Source: Bugula neritina
Lineage: Eukaryota; Bryozoa; Gymnolaemata; Cheilostomatida; Bugulidae
Assembly (NCBI GenBank): GCA_964035545.1
Contig: CAXIUT010000126.1
Location: 273,001-337,000 of the forward strand
Reading direction: 5' to 3'
Length of the DNA stretch: 64,000 nucleotides
Under the pieces are notes generated by a model. It was not told the DNA's origin and did not search any database. It was given only the letters and a program-made list of their open reading frames with translations. Of the stretch, positions 1 to 13,541 are shown in pieces (within the stretch, counting starts at the first letter, position 1; every line of letters starts with the position of its first letter). Made by a program: the position numbers and the translations under genes.

Positions 1-440
1 GTTTCAGTGTGTTGCAGTATATTTCATTTAGTTGCAGTGTATTTCAATTTGTTCCAGTGTATGTCAGTATAATGCAGTATGTTGCAGTGTGTTTCAGTAT
101 GTTACAGTGTATTTCAGTATGTTGCAGTATCTTGCAGTACATTTCAGTATGTTTTATTATGTAGCAGTGTATTTCAGTATGTTGCAATATATTTCAGTAT
201 GTTGCAGTATATTTCAGTGTGTTACTGTTTTTTCCAGTATGTTACAACACATTTCCGTATATTAAACTATATTTCAGCGAGTTACAGTATATTTCAATGT
301 GTTGCAGTGTATTGCAATATGTTACAGCGTATTTCGGTATGTTGCAGTGTGTTGCAGTGTAATTCAGTATATTACATTGTATTTCAGTGTGTTGCAGTTC
401 ATTTCAATATGTAGCAGGGTATTTCAGTATAGTGCAGTGT
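1..440 (+). repeat. Ruler module M, copy 1
   Basis: Module M is the most recognisable piece of the array. In order it contains ATTTCATTTAG, CAATTTGTTCCAG, GTCAGTATAATGCAG, the landmark GTTACTGTTTTTTCCAG (here at 221), AACACATTTCCGTATATTAA, TTTCAGCGAG, AATTCAGTATATTACATTG and GTAGCAGGG. Its variants are frequent enough that it can be tracked through the array. This copy has GTTTTATTATG and GTTGCAATAT and is followed by GCTACAGCAT (T class). Confidence 0.85.
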
Positions 441-2050
441 ATTTCAGTATGCTACAGCATATTTCAGTATGTTGCAGTATATTGCAATGTGTCGCAGTAT
501 ATTTCAGTATGTTGCAGTACGTTGCAGTATGTTTCAATATGTTACGGTGTATTTCAGTATGTTGCAGTATTTTTCAATGTGTTAAAGTGTATTTCAGTAG
601 TTTACCATATATTTCGGTATGTTGCAGTATATTTCAATGTGTTGCAGTGTATTTCAATATGTTACAGCGTATTTCAGTATGGTGCAGTGTATTTCAGTAT
701 GCAGCAGGGTATTTCAGTATGTTGCAGTGCATTTCGGTATGCTACAGCATATTTCAGTATGTTGCAGTATATTGCAATGTGTCGCAGTATATTTCAGTAT
801 GTTGCTGTATATTTCAATGTGTTGCAGTATATTTCAGTATGTAGCAGTGTATTTCAGTATGTTGCAGTATATTTCAGTGAGTTGCAGTAAATTTCAGTGT
901 GCTACAACATATTTCAGTGTGTTACAGTATATTGCAATGTGTCGCAGTATATTTCAGTATGTTGCAGTATTGTTCAATGTGTTACAGTATATTTCAGTAG
1001 TTTACCATACATTTCAGGACGTCGCAGTATATTTCAATGTGTTGCAGTGTATTTCAATATGTTACAGTGTATTTCAGTATGTTGTAGTATTTTGCGGCGT
1101 ATTTCAGTATATTGCAGTATCTTGCAGTATATTTCAGCATGTTGCAGTTATTTTCAATGTGTTACAGTATGTTGCAGTATATTTCAATGTGTTGCAGTGT
1201 ATTTCAATATGTTCTTGTGTTTTGCAGTGTATTTCAGTTTGTTACAGTGTATTTCAGTATGTTGCAGTATGTTGCAGTATGTTTCAATATGTTACAGTGT
1301 ATTTCGGCATGTTGCAGTATATTTCAGTGAGTTGCAGTGTATTTCAGTGTGCTACAGCATATTTCAGTATGTTACAGTATATTGCAATGTGTCGCAGTAT
1401 ATTTCAGTATGTTGCAATATTTTTCAATGTGTTACAGTATATTTCATTAGTTTACCATATATTTCGGTGTGTTGCAGTATATTTCAATGTGTTGCAGTGT
1501 ATTTCAATATGTTGTAGTATGTTGCAGTGTATTTCAGTATGTTACAGTGTATTTCAGTATGTTGCAGTATATTTCAGTATGTTACAGTGTATTTCAGTAT
1601 GTTGCAGTATATTTCAGTGTGTTACAGTGTATTTCAGTATGTTGTAGTATATTTCAGTGTGTTACAGTATATTTCAGTATGTTGCAGTATTTTTCAATGT
1701 GTTGCAGTGTATTTCAATATGTTACAGCGTATTTCAGTATGTTGCAGTGTATTTCAGTATGTAGCAGGGTATTTCAGTATGTTGCAGTGCATTTCAGTAT
1801 GCTACAGCATATTTCAGTATGTTGCAGTATATTACAATGTGTCGCAGTATATTTCAGTATGTTACTGTATATTTCAATGTGTTACAGTATATTTCAGTAG
1901 TTTACCATACATTTCGGTACGTTGCAGTATATTTCAATGTGTTGCAGTGTATTTCAGTATTTTGCAGTATGTTTCAATGTGTTACAGTGTATTTCGGTAT
2001 ATTACCGTATATTTAAGTATGTCGCAGTATATTTCAGTATGTTGCCGTAT

Positions 2051-2490
2051 GTTTCAGTGTGTTGCAGTATATTTCATTTAGTTGCAGTGTATTTCAATTT
2101 GTTCCAGTGTATGTCAGTATAATGCAGTATGTTGCAGTGTGTTTCAGTATGTTACAGTGTATTTCAGTATGTTGCAGTATCTTGCAGTACATTTCAGTAT
2201 GTTTTAGTATGTAGCAGTGTATTTCAGTATGTTGCAGTATATTTCAGTATGTTGCAGTATATTTCAGTGTGTTACTGTTTTTTCCAGTATGTTCCAACAC
2301 ATTTCCGTATATTAAACTATATTTCAGCGAGTTACAGTATATTTCAATGTGTTGCAGTGTATTGCAATATGTTACAGCGTATTTCGGTATGTTGCAGTGT
2401 GTTGCAGTGTAATTCAGTATATTACATTGTATTTCAGTGTGTTGCAGTTCATTTCAATATGTAGCAGGGTATTTCAGTATAGTGCAGTGT
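2051..2490 (+). repeat. Ruler module M, copy 2
   Basis: The landmark is at 2,271, 2,050 bp from the previous one. It is followed by GCCACAGCAT (C class) and has a private C in GTTCCAACAC near 2,294, where other copies have GTTACAACAC. Confidence 0.85.
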
Positions 2491-3330
2491 ATTTCAGTAT
2501 GCCACAGCATATTTCAGTATGTTGCAGTATATTGCAATGTGTCGCAGTATATTTCAGTATGTTGCTGTATATTTCAATGTGTTACAGTATATTTCAGTAG
2601 TTTATCATACATTTCGGTACATTGCAGTATATTTCAATGTGTTGCAGTGTATTTCAATATGTTACAGTGTATTTCAGTTTGTTGTAGTATTTTGCCGCGT
2701 ATTTCAGTATGTTGCAGTATCTTGCAGTGTATTTCAGTATGTTGCAGTATTTTTCAATGTGTTACCGTATATTTCAGTATATTACCATATATTTAGGTAT
2801 GTTGCAGTATATTTCAATGTGTTGCAGTGTATTTCAATATGTTCTAGTAATTTGTGGTGTATTTCAGTATGTTACAGTGTATTTCAGTATGTTGCAGTAT
2901 GTTTCAATATGTTACAGTGTATTTCAGTATTTTGCAGTATATTTCAGTGAGTTGCAGTGTATTTCAGTGTGCTACAGCATATTTCAGTATGTTGCAGTAT
3001 ATTGCAATGTGTCGCAGTATGTTGTAGTATTTTTCAATGTGTTACAGTATATTTCAGTAGTTTACCATATATTTCGGTATGTTGCAGTATATTTCAATGT
3101 GTTGCAGTGTATATCAATATGTTACAGTGTATTTGAGCATGTTGTAGTATTTTGCAGTGTATTTCAGTATGTTACAGTGTATTTCAGTATGTTGCAGTAT
3201 GTTTCAATATGTTACAGTGTATTTCAGTATTTTGCAGTATATTTCAGTGAGTTGCAGTGTATTTCAGTGTGCTACAGCATATTTCAGTATGTTACAGTAT
3301 ATTGCAATGTGTCGCAGTGTATTTCAGTAT

Positions 3331-3590
3331 GTTGCAATATATTTCAGTATGTTGCAGTATATTTCAGTGTGTTACTGTTTTTTCCAGTATGTTACAACAC
3401 ATTTCCGTATATTAAACTATATTTCAGCGAGTTACAGTATATTTCAATGTGTTGCAGTGTATTGCAATATGTTACAGCGTATTTCGGTATGTTGCAGTGT
3501 GTTGCAGTGTAATTCAGTATATTACATTGTATTTCAGTGTGTTGCAGTTCATTTCAATATGTAGCAGGGTATTTCAGTATAGTGCAGTGT
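3331..3590 (+). repeat. Ruler module M, copy 3 (left part missing)
   Basis: The landmark is at 3,371. The CATTTAG, TTGTTCC and ATAATGCAG part upstream is absent and is replaced by ordinary dimers, so this is a recombinant copy that joins at about 3,331. It is T class with GTTGCAATAT. Confidence 0.8.
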
Positions 3591-5670
3591 ATTTCAGTAT
3601 GCTACAGCATATTTCAGTATGTTGCAGTATATTGCAATGTGTCGCAGTATATTTCAGTATGTTGCAGTACGTTGCAGTATGTTTCAATATGTTACGGTGT
3701 ATTTCAGTATGTTGCAGTATTTTTCAATGTGTTAAAGTGTATTTCAGTAGTTTACCATATATTTCGGTATGTTGCAGTATATTTCAATGTGTTGCAGTGT
3801 ATTTCAATATGTTACAGCGTATTTCAGTATGGTGCAGTGTATTTCAGTATGCAGCAGGGTATTTCAGTATGTTGCAGTGCATTTCGGTATGCTACAGCAT
3901 ATTTCAGTATGTTGCAGTATATTGCAATGTGTCGCAGTATATTTCAATATGTTGCTGTATATTTCAATGTGTTGCAGTATATTTCAGTATGTAGCAGTGT
4001 ATTTCAGTATGTTGCAGTATATTTCAGTGAGTTGCAGTAAATTTCAGTGTGCTACAACATATTTCAGTGTGTTACAGTATATTGCAATGTGTCGCAGTAT
4101 ATTTCAGTATGTTGCAGTATTGTTCAATGTGTTACAGTATATTTCGGTAGTTTACCATACATTTCAGGACGTCGCAGTATATTTCAATGTGTTGCAGTGT
4201 ATTTCAATATGTTACAGTGTATTTCAGTATGTTGTAGTATTTTGCGGCGTATTTCAGTATGTTGCAGTATCTTGCAGTATATTTCAGCATGTTGCAGTTA
4301 TTTTCAATGTGTTACAGTATGTTGCAGTATATTTCAATGTGTTGCAGTGTATTTCAATATGTTCTTGTGTTTTGCAGTGTATTTCAGTTTGTTACAGTGT
4401 ATTTCAGTATGTTGCAGTATGTTGCAGTATGTTTCAATATGTTACAGTGTATTTCAGCATGTTGCAGAATTTTTCAATGTGTTGCAGTGTATTTCAATAT
4501 GTTACAGCGTATTTCAGTATGTTGCAGTGTATTTCAGTATGTAGCAGGGTATTTCAGTATGTTGCAGTGCATTTCAGTATGCTACAGCATATTTCAGTAT
4601 GTTGCAGTATATTACAATGTGTCGCAGTATATTTCAGTATGTTGCTGTATATTTCAATGTGTTACAGTATATTTCAGTAGTTTACCATACATTTCGGTAC
4701 GTTGCAGTATATTTCAATGTGTTGCAGTGTATTTCAATATGTTACAGTGTATTTCAGTATGTTGTAGTATTTTGCCGCGTATTTCAGTATGTTGCAGTAT
4801 CTTGCAGTGTATTTCAGTATGTTGCAGTATTTTTCAATGTGTTACCGTATATTTCAGTATATTACCATATATTTAGGTATGTTGCAGTATATTTCAATGT
4901 GTTGCAGTGTATTTCAATATGTTCTAGTAATTTGTGGTGTATTTCAGTATGTTACAGTGTATTTCAGTATGTTGCAATATGTTTCAATATGTTACAGTGT
5001 ATTTCAGTATTTTGCAGTATATTTCATTGAGTTGCAGTGTATTTCAGTGTGCTACAGCATATTTCAGTATGTTGCAAAATATTGCAATGTGTCGCAGTAT
5101 GTTGCAGTATTTTTCAATGTGTTACAGTATATTTCAGTAGTTTACCATATATTTCGGTATGTTGCAGTATATTTCAATGTGTTGCAGTGTATATCAATAT
5201 GTTACAGTGTATTTGAGCATGTTGTAGTATTTTGCAGTGTATTTCAGTATGTTACAGTGTATTTCAGTATGTTGCAGTATGTTTCAATATGTTACAGTGT
5301 ATTTCAGTGTTTTGCAGTATATTTCAGTGAGTTGCAGTGTATTTCAGTGTGCTACAGTATATTTCAGTATGTTACAGTATATTGCAATGTGTCGCAGTGT
5401 ATTTCAGTATGTTGCAGTATTTTTCAAGGTGTTACAGTATATTTCAGTAGTTTACCATATATTTCGGTATGTTGCAGTATATTTCAATGTGTTGCAGTGT
5501 ATATCAATATGTTACAGTGTATTTGAGCATGTTGTAGTATTTTGCAGTGTATTTCAGTGTGTTGCAGTGTATTTCAGTATTTTGCAGTATTTTTCAATGT
5601 GTTACAGTGTATTTCGGTATATTACCGTATATTTAGGTATGTCGCAGTATATTTCAGTATGTTGCCGTAT

Positions 5671-6110
5671 GTTTCAGTGTGTTGCAGTATATTTCATTTA
5701 GTTGCAGTGTATTTCAATTTGTTCCAGTGTATGTCAGTATAATGCAGTATGTTGCAGTGTGTTTCAGTATGTTACACTGTATTTCAGTATGTTGCAGTAT
5801 CTTGCAGTACATTTCAGTATGTTTTAGTATGTAGCAGTGTATTTCAGTATGTTGCAGTATATTTCAGTATGTTGCAGTATATTTCAGTGTGTTACTGTTT
5901 TTTCCAGTATGTTACAACACATTTCCGTATATTAAACTATATTTCAGCGAGTTACAGTATATTTCAATGTGTTGCAGTGTATTGCAATATGTTACAGCGT
6001 ATTTCGGTATGTTGCAGTGTGTTGCAGTGTAATTCAGTATATTACATTGTATTTCAGTGTGTTGCAGTTCATTTCAATATGTAGCAGGGTATTTCAGTAT
6101 AGTGCAGTGT
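5671..6110 (+). repeat. Ruler module M, copy 4
   Basis: The landmark is at 5,891. It is T class, with a private substitution giving GTTACACTGT near 5,777 instead of GTTACAGTGT. Confidence 0.85.
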
Positions 6111-7720
6111 ATTTCAGTATGCTACAGCATATTTCAGTATGTTGCAGTATATTGCAATGTGTCGCAGTATATTTCAGTATGTTGCAGTACGTTGCAGTAT
6201 GTTTCAATATGTTACGGTGTATTTCAGTATGTTGCAGTATATTTCGGTGAGTTGCAGTGTATTTCAGTGTGCTACAGCATATTTCAGTATGTTACAGTAT
6301 ATTGCAATCTGTCGCAGTATATTTCAGTTTGTTGCAGTGTTTTTCAATGTGTTACAGTATATTTCATTAGTTTACCATATATTTCGGTATGTTGCAGTAT
6401 ATTTCAATATGTTACAGTGTATTTCAGCATGTTGTAGTTTTTTGCAGAATATTTCAGTGTGTTGCAGTGTACTTCAGTATTTTGCAGTATTTTTCAATGT
6501 GTTACAGTATATTTCGGTATATTACCGTATATTTAGGTATGTTTCAGTATATTTCAATCTGTTGCAGTGTATTTCAATATGTTGTAGTATGTTGCAGTGT
6601 ATTTCAGTATGTTACAGTGTATTTCAGTATGTTGCAGTATATTTCAGTATGTTACAGTGTATTTCAGTATGTTGCAGTATATTTCAGTGTGTTACAGTGT
6701 ATTTCAGTATGTTGTAGTATATTTCAGTGTGTTACAGTATATTTCAGTATGTTGCAGTATTTCTCAATGTGTTAAAGTGTATTTCAGTAGTTTACCATAT
6801 ATTTCGGTATGTTGCAGTATATTTCAGTGTGTTGCAGTGTATTTCAATATGTTACAGCGTATTTCAGTATGTTGCAGTGTGTTTCAGTATGTAGCAGGGT
6901 ATTTCAGTATGTTGCAGTGCATTTCAGTATGCTACAGCATATTTCAGTATGTTGCAGTATATTGCAATGTGTCGCAGTATATTTCAGTATGTTGCTGTAT
7001 ATTTCAATGTGTTACAGTATATTTCAGTAGTTTACCATACACTTCGGTACGTTGCAGTATATTTCAATGTGTTGCAGTGTATTTCAATATGTTACAGTGT
7101 ATTTCTGTATGTTGTAGTATTTTGCCGCGTATTTCAGTATGTTGCAGTATCTTGCAGTGTATTTCAGTATGTTGCAGTATTTTTCAATGTGTTACCGTAT
7201 ATTTCAGTATATTACCATATATTTAGGTATGTTGCAGTATATTTCAATGTGTTGCAGTGTATTTCAATATGTTCTAGTAATTTGCAGTGTATTTCAGTAT
7301 GTTACAGTGTATTTCAGTATGTTGCAGTATGTTTCAATATGTTACAGTGTATTTCAGTATTTTGCAGTATATTTCAGTGAGTTGCAGTGTATTTCAGTGT
7401 GCTACAGCATATTTCAGTATGTTACAGTATATTGCAATGTGTCGCAGTGTATTTCAGTATGTTGCAGTATTTTTCAAGGTGTTACAGTATATTTCAGTAG
7501 TTTACCATATATTTCGGTATGTTGCAGTATATTTCAATGTGTTGCAGTGTATATCAATATGTTACAGTGTATTTGAGCATGTTGTAGTATTTTGCAGTGT
7601 ATTTCAGTGTGTTGCAGTGTATTTCAGTATTTTGCAGTATTTTTCAATGTGTTACAGTGTATTTCGGTATATTACCGTATATTTAAGTATGTCGCAGTAT
7701 ATTTCAGTATGTTGCCGTAT

Positions 7721-8160
7721 GTTTCAGTGTGTTGCAGTATATTTCATTTAGTTGCAGTGTATTTCAATTTGTTCCAGTGTATGTCAGTATAATGCAGTAT
7801 GTTGCAGTGTGTTTCAGTATGTTACAGTGTATTTCAGTATGTTGCAGTATCTTGCAGTACATTTCAGTATGTTTTAGTATGTAGCAGTGTATTTCAGTAT
7901 GTTGCAGTATATTTCAGTATGTTGCAGTATATTTCAGTGTGTTACTGTTTTTTCCAGTATGTTACAACACATTTCCGTATATTAAACTATATTTCAGCGA
8001 GTTACAGTATATTTCAATGTGTTGCAGTGTATTGCAATATGTTACAGCGTATTTCGGTATGTTGCAGTGTGTTGCAGTGTAATTCAGTATATTACATTGT
8101 ATTTCAGTGTGTTGCAGTTCATTTCAATATGTAGCAGGGTATTTCAGTATAGTGCAGTGT
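7721..8160 (+). repeat. Ruler module M, copy 5
   Basis: The landmark is at 7,941. It is C class (GCCACAGCAT follows) and is preceded by ATTTAAGTATGTCGCAG. This is the first module of HOR copy 1. Confidence 0.85.
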
Positions 8161-10224
8161 ATTTCAGTATGCCACAGCATATTTCAGTATGTTGCAGTAT
8201 ATTGCAATGTGTCGCAGTATATTTCAGTATGTTGCTGTATATTTCAATGTGTTGCAGTGTATATCAATATGTTACAGTGTATTTGAGCATGTTGTAGTAT
8301 TTTGCGGCGTATTTCAGTATGTTGCAGTATCTTGCAGTATATTTCAGCATGTTGCAGTTATTTTCAATGTGTTACAGTATGTTTCAGTATATTACCGTAT
8401 ATTTAGGTATGTTGCAGTATATTTCAATGTGTTGCAGTGTATTTCAATATGTTCTAGTGTTTTGCAGTGTATTTCAGTTTGTTACAGTGTATTTCAGTAT
8501 GTTGCAGTATGTTGCAGTATGTTTCCATATGTTACAGTGTATTTCAGCATGTTGCAGTATATTTCAGTGAGTTGCAGTGTATTTCAGTGTGCTACAGCAT
8601 ATTTCAGTATGTTACAGTATATTGCAATGTGTCGCAGTATATTTCAGTATGTTGCAGTATTTTTCAATGTGTTACAGTATATTTCATTAGTTTACCATAT
8701 ATTTCGGTGTGTTGCAGTATATTTCAATGTGTTGCAGTGTATTTCAATATGTTACAGTGTATTTCAGCATGTTGTAGTTTTTTGCAGAATATTTCAGTGT
8801 GTTGCAGTGTACTTTAGTATTTTGCAGTATTTTTCAATGTGTTACAGTATATTTCGGTATATTACCGTATATTTAGGTATGTTTCAGTATATTTCAATCT
8901 GTTGCAGTGTATTTCAATATGTTGTAGTATGTTGCAGTGTATTTCAGTATGTTACAGTGTATTTCAGTATGTTGCAGTATATTTCAGTATGTTACAGTGT
9001 ATTTCAGTATGTTGCAGTATATTTCAGTGTGTTACAGTGTATTTCAGTATGTTGTAGTATATTTCAGTGTGTTACAGTATATTTCAGTATGTTGCAGTAT
9101 TTTTCAATGTGTTGCAGTGTATTTCAATATGTTACAGCGTATTTCAGTATGTTGCAGTGTATTTCAGTATGTAGCAGGGTATTTCAGTATGTTGCAGTGC
9201 ATTTCAGTATGCTACAGCATATTTCAGTATGTTGCAGTATATTGCAATGTGTCGCAGTATATTTCAGTATGTTGCTGTATATTTCAATGTGTTACAGTAT
9301 ATTTCAGTAGTTTATCATACATTTCGGTACGTTGCAGTATATTTCAATGTGTTGCAGTGTATTTCAATATGTTACAGTGTATTTCAGTATGTTGTAGTAT
9401 TTTGCCGCGTATTTCAGTATGTTGCAGTATCTTGCAGTGTATTTCAGTATGTTGCAGTATTTTTCAATGTGTTACCGTATATTTCAGTATATTACCATAT
9501 ATTTAGGTATGTTGCAGTATATTTCAATGTGTTGCAGTGTATTTCAATATGTTCTAGTAATTTGTGGTGTATTTCAGTATGTTACAGTGTATTTCAGTAT
9601 GTTGCAGTATGTTTCAATATGTTACAGTGTATTTCAGTATTTTGCAGTATATTTCAGTGAGTTGCAGTGTATTTCAGTGTGCTACAGCATATTTCAGTAT
9701 GTTGCAGTATATTGCAATGTGTCGCAGTATGTTGCAGTATTTTTCAATGTGTTACAGTATATTTCAGTAGTTTACCATATATTTCGGTATGTTGCAGTAT
9801 ATTTCAATGTGTTGCAGTGTATATCAATATGTTACAGTGTATTTGAGCATGTTGTAGTATTTTGCAGTGTATTTCAGTATGTTACAGTGTATTTCAGTAT
9901 GTTGCAGTATGTTTCAATATGTTACAGTGTATTTCAGTATTTTGCAGTATATTTCAGTGAGTTGCAGTGTATTTCAGTGTGCTACAGCATATTTCAGTAT
10001 GTTACAGTATATTGCAATGTGTCGCAGTGTATTTCAGTATGTTGCAGTATTTTTCAAGGTGTTACAGTATATTTCAGTAGTTTACCATATATTTCGGTAT
10101 GTTGCAGTATATTTCAATGTGTTGCAGTGTATATCAATATGTTACAGTGTATTTGAGCATGTTGTAGTATTTTGCAGTGTATTTCAGTGTGTTGCAGTGT
10201 ATTTCAGTATTTTGCAGTATTTTT

Positions 10225-10226
10225 TA
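10225..10226 (+). other. TA register marker, copy 1
   Basis: TTTTCAATG has become TTTTTAAATG: a C is replaced by TA, which adds one base and moves the 10-bp phase by one. All six occurrences in the window share this change, so it arose once and was copied with its HOR. Confidence 0.85.
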
Positions 10227-10301
10227 AATGTGTTACAGTGTATTTCGGTATATTACCGTATATTTAGGTATGTCGCAGTATATTTCAGTATGTTGCCGTA
10301 T

Positions 10302-10741
10302 GTTTCAGTGTGTTGCAGTATATTTCATTTAGTTGCAGTGTATTTCAATTTGTTCCAGTGTATGTCAGTATAATGCAGTATGTTGCAGTGTGTTTCAGTA
10401 TGTTACAGTGTATTTCAGTATGTTGCAGTATCTTGCAGTACATTTCAGTATGTTTTATTATGTAGCAGTGTATTTCAGTATGTTGCAATATATTTCAGTA
10501 TGTTGCAGTATATTTCAGTGTGTTACTGTTTTTTCCAGTATGTTACAACACATTTCCGTATATTAAACTATATTTCAGCGAGTTACAGTATATTTCAATG
10601 TGTTGCAGTGTATTGCAATATGTTACAGCGTATTTCGGTATGTTGCAGTGTGTTGCAGTGTAATTCAGTATATTACATTGTATTTCAGTGTGTTGCAGTT
10701 CATTTCAATATGTAGCAGGGTATTTCAGTATAGTGCAGTGT
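10302..10741 (+). repeat. Ruler module M, copy 6
   Basis: The landmark is at 10,522. It is T class with GTTTTATTATG and GTTGCAATAT, the same combination as copy 1, and lies just downstream of the TA marker at 10,225. Confidence 0.85.
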
Positions 10742-12351
10742 ATTTCAGTATGCTACAGCATATTTCAGTATGTTGCAGTATATTGCAATGTGTCGCAGTA
10801 TATTTCAGTATGTTGCAGTACGTTGCAGTATGTTTCAATATGTTACGGTGTATTTCAGTATGTTGCAGTATTTTTCAATGTGTTAAAGTGTATTTCAGTA
10901 GTTTACCATATATTTCGGTATGTTGCAGTATATTTCAATGTGTTGCAGTGTATTTCAATATGTTACAGCGTATTTCAGTATGGTGCAGTGTATTTCAGTA
11001 TGCAGCAGGGTATTTCAGTATGTTGCAGTGCATTTCGGTATGCTACAGCATATTTCAGTATGTTGCAGTATATTGCAATGTGTCGCAGTATATTTCAGTA
11101 TGTTGCTGTATATTTCAATGTGTTGCAGTATATTTCAGTATGTAGCAGTGTATTTCAGTATGTTGCAGTATATTTCAGTGAGTTGCAGTAAATTTCAGTG
11201 TGCTACAACATATTTCAGTGTGTTACAGTATATTGCAATGTGTCGCAGTATATTTCAGTATGTTGCAGTATTGTTCAATGTGTTACAGTATATTTCAGTA
11301 GTTTACCATACATTTCAGGACGTCGCAGTATATTTCAATGTGTTGCAGTGTATTTCAATATGTTACAGTGTATTTCAGTATGTTGTAGTATTTTGCGGCG
11401 TATTTCAGTATGTTGCAGTATCTTGCAGCATATTTCAGCATGTTGCAGTTATTTTCAATATGTTACAGTATGTTGCAGTATATTTCAATGTGTTGCAGTG
11501 TATTTCAATATGTTCTTGTGTTTTGCAGTGTATTTCAGTTTGTTACAGTGTATTTCAGTATGTTGCAGTATGTTGCAGTATGTTTCAATATGTTTCAGTG
11601 TATTTCAGCATGTTGCAGTATATTTCAGTGAGTTGCAGTGTATTTCAGTGTGCTACAGCATATTTCAGTATGTTACAGTATATTGCAATGTGTCGCAGTA
11701 TATTTCAGTATGTTGCAATATTTTTCAATGTGTTACAGTATATTTCATTAGTTTACCATATATTTCGGTGTGTTGCAGTATATTTCAATGTGTTGCAGTG
11801 TATTTCAATATGTTGTAGTATGTTGCAGTGTATTTCAGTATGTTACAGTGTATTTCAGTATGTTGCAGTATATTTCAGTATGTTACAGTGTATTTCAGTA
11901 TGTTGCAGTATATTTCAGTGTGTTACAGTGTATTTCAGTATGTTGTAGTATATTTCAGTGTGTTACAGTATATTTCAGTATGTTGCAGTATTTTTCAATG
12001 TGTTGCAGTGTATTTCAATATGTTACAGCGTATTTCAGTATGTTGCAGTGTATTTCAGTATGTAGCAGGGTATTTCAGTATGTTGCAGTGCATTTCAGTA
12101 TGCTACAGCATATTTCAGTATGTTGCAGTATATTACAATGTGTCGCAGTATATTTCAGTATGTTACTGTATATTTCAATGTGTTACAGTATATTTCAGTA
12201 GTTTACCATACATTTCGGTACGTTGCAGTATATTTCAATGTGTTGCAGTGTATTTCAGTATTTTGCAGTATTTTTCAATGTGTTACAGTGTATTTCGGTA
12301 TATTACCGTATATTTAAGTATGTCGCAGTATATTTCAGTATGTTGCCGTAT

Positions 12352-12791
12352 GTTTCAGTGTGTTGCAGTATATTTCATTTAGTTGCAGTGTATTTCAATT
12401 TGTTCCAGTGTATGTCAGTATAATGCAGTATGTTGCAGTGTGTTTCAGTATGTTACAGTGTATTTCAGTATGTTGCAGTATCTTGCAGTACATTTCAGTA
12501 TGTTTTAGTATGTAGCAGTGTATTTCAGTATGTTGCAGTATATTTCAGTATGTTGCAGTATATTTCAGTGTGTTACTGTTTTTTCCAGTATGTTACAACA
12601 CATTTCCGTATATTAAACTATATTTCAGCGAGTTACAGTATATTTCAATGTGTTGCAGTGTATTGCAATATGTTACAGCGTATTTCGGTATGTTGCAGTG
12701 TGTTGCAGTGTAATTCAGTATATTACATTGTATTTCAGTGTGTTGCAGTTCATTTCAATATGTAGCAGGGTATTTCAGTATAGTGCAGTGT
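12352..12791 (+). repeat. Ruler module M, copy 7
   Basis: The landmark is at 12,572, 2,050 bp after the previous one. It is C class with GTTTTAGTATG. Confidence 0.85.
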
Positions 12792-13541
12792 ATTTCAGTA
12801 TGCCACAGCATATTTCAGTATGTTGCAGTATATTGCAATGTGTCGCAGTATATTTCAGTATGTTGCTGTATATTTCAATGTGTTGCAGTGTATATCAATA
12901 TGTTACAGTGTATTTGAGCATGTTGTAGTATTTTGCGGCGTATTTCAGTATGTTGCAGTATCTTGCAGTATATTTCAGCATGTTGCAGTTATTTTCAATG
13001 TGTTACAGTATGTTTCAGTATATTACCGTATATTTAGGTATGTTGCAATATATTTCAATGTGTTGCAGTGTATTTCAATATGTTCTAGTGTTTTGCAGTG
13101 TATTTCAGTTTGTTACAGTGTATTTCAGTATGTTGCAGTATGTTGCAGTATGTTTCCATATGTTACAGTGTATTTCAGCATGTTGCAGTATATTTCAGTG
13201 AGTTGCAGTGTATTTCAGTGTGCTACAGCATATTTCAGTATGTTACAGTATATTGCAATGTGTCGCAGTATATTTCAGTATGTTGCAGTATTTTTCAATG
13301 TGTTACAGTATATTTCATTAGTTTACCATATATTTCGGTGTGTTGCAGTATATTTCAATGTGTTGCAGTGTATTTCAATATGTTACAGTGTATTTCAGCA
13401 TGTTGTAGTTTTTTGCAGAATATTTCAGTGTGTTGCAGTGTACTTTAGTATTTTGCAGTATTTTTCAATGTGTTACAGTATATTTCGGTACATTACCGTA
13501 TATTTAAGTATGTCGCAGTATATTTCAGTATGTTGCCGTAT

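Larger units (their letters stand above)
1..2583 (+). repeat. Partial HOR copy (matches 10,302-12,884)
   Basis: This stretch aligns without gaps to 10,302-12,884 at a constant offset of 10,301, with only scattered substitutions. One example is ATTTCGGCAT here against ATTTCAGCAT there, near 1,306. The match ends at 2,584, where GTTACAG here faces GTTGCAG there and the two copies continue into different HOR segments. The left end is cut by the window start. Confidence 0.85.
2584..7670 (+). repeat. Mosaic of reshuffled HOR segments
   Basis: The region is built from pieces that match elsewhere at different constant offsets. About 2,519-3,330 matches 9,229-10,040 (offset 6,710). About 3,331-4,464 matches 181-1,314 (offset 3,150). 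About 4,471-4,680 matches 1,691-1,900 (offset 2,780). About 4,690-5,340 matches 9,320-9,970 (offset 4,630). From about 5,542 it matches 7,592 onward (offset 2,050). Every offset is a multiple of 10, so each switch kept the unit register. This is the pattern expected from unequal exchange or template switching between homologous units. Switch points are placed by eye. Confidence 0.75.
7671..13491 (+). repeat. 5,821-bp HOR, copy 1
   Basis: This is the first of three tandem copies. Ruler-module landmarks at 7,941 and 13,762 are 5,821 bp apart, and internal landmarks follow the spacing 2,581, 2,050 and 1,190. The copy edge lies in a stretch with TTACCGTATATTTAAG, which the neighbouring unit shares except for one A/G difference, so the boundary is uncertain by a few tens of bases. 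It contains the TA indel marker at 10,225. Confidence 0.85.

Noticed and set aside
8189-9310. Long open reading frames (up to 373 codons) on the T-rich strand, in overlapping frames throughout
   Set aside because: They are read-through of a stop-free 10-bp repeat. All three frames of the same strand are open at once, the same peptide cycle appears in each, and frames begin and end wherever a unit happens to mutate. I see no domain, start context or codon pattern that marks a gene.
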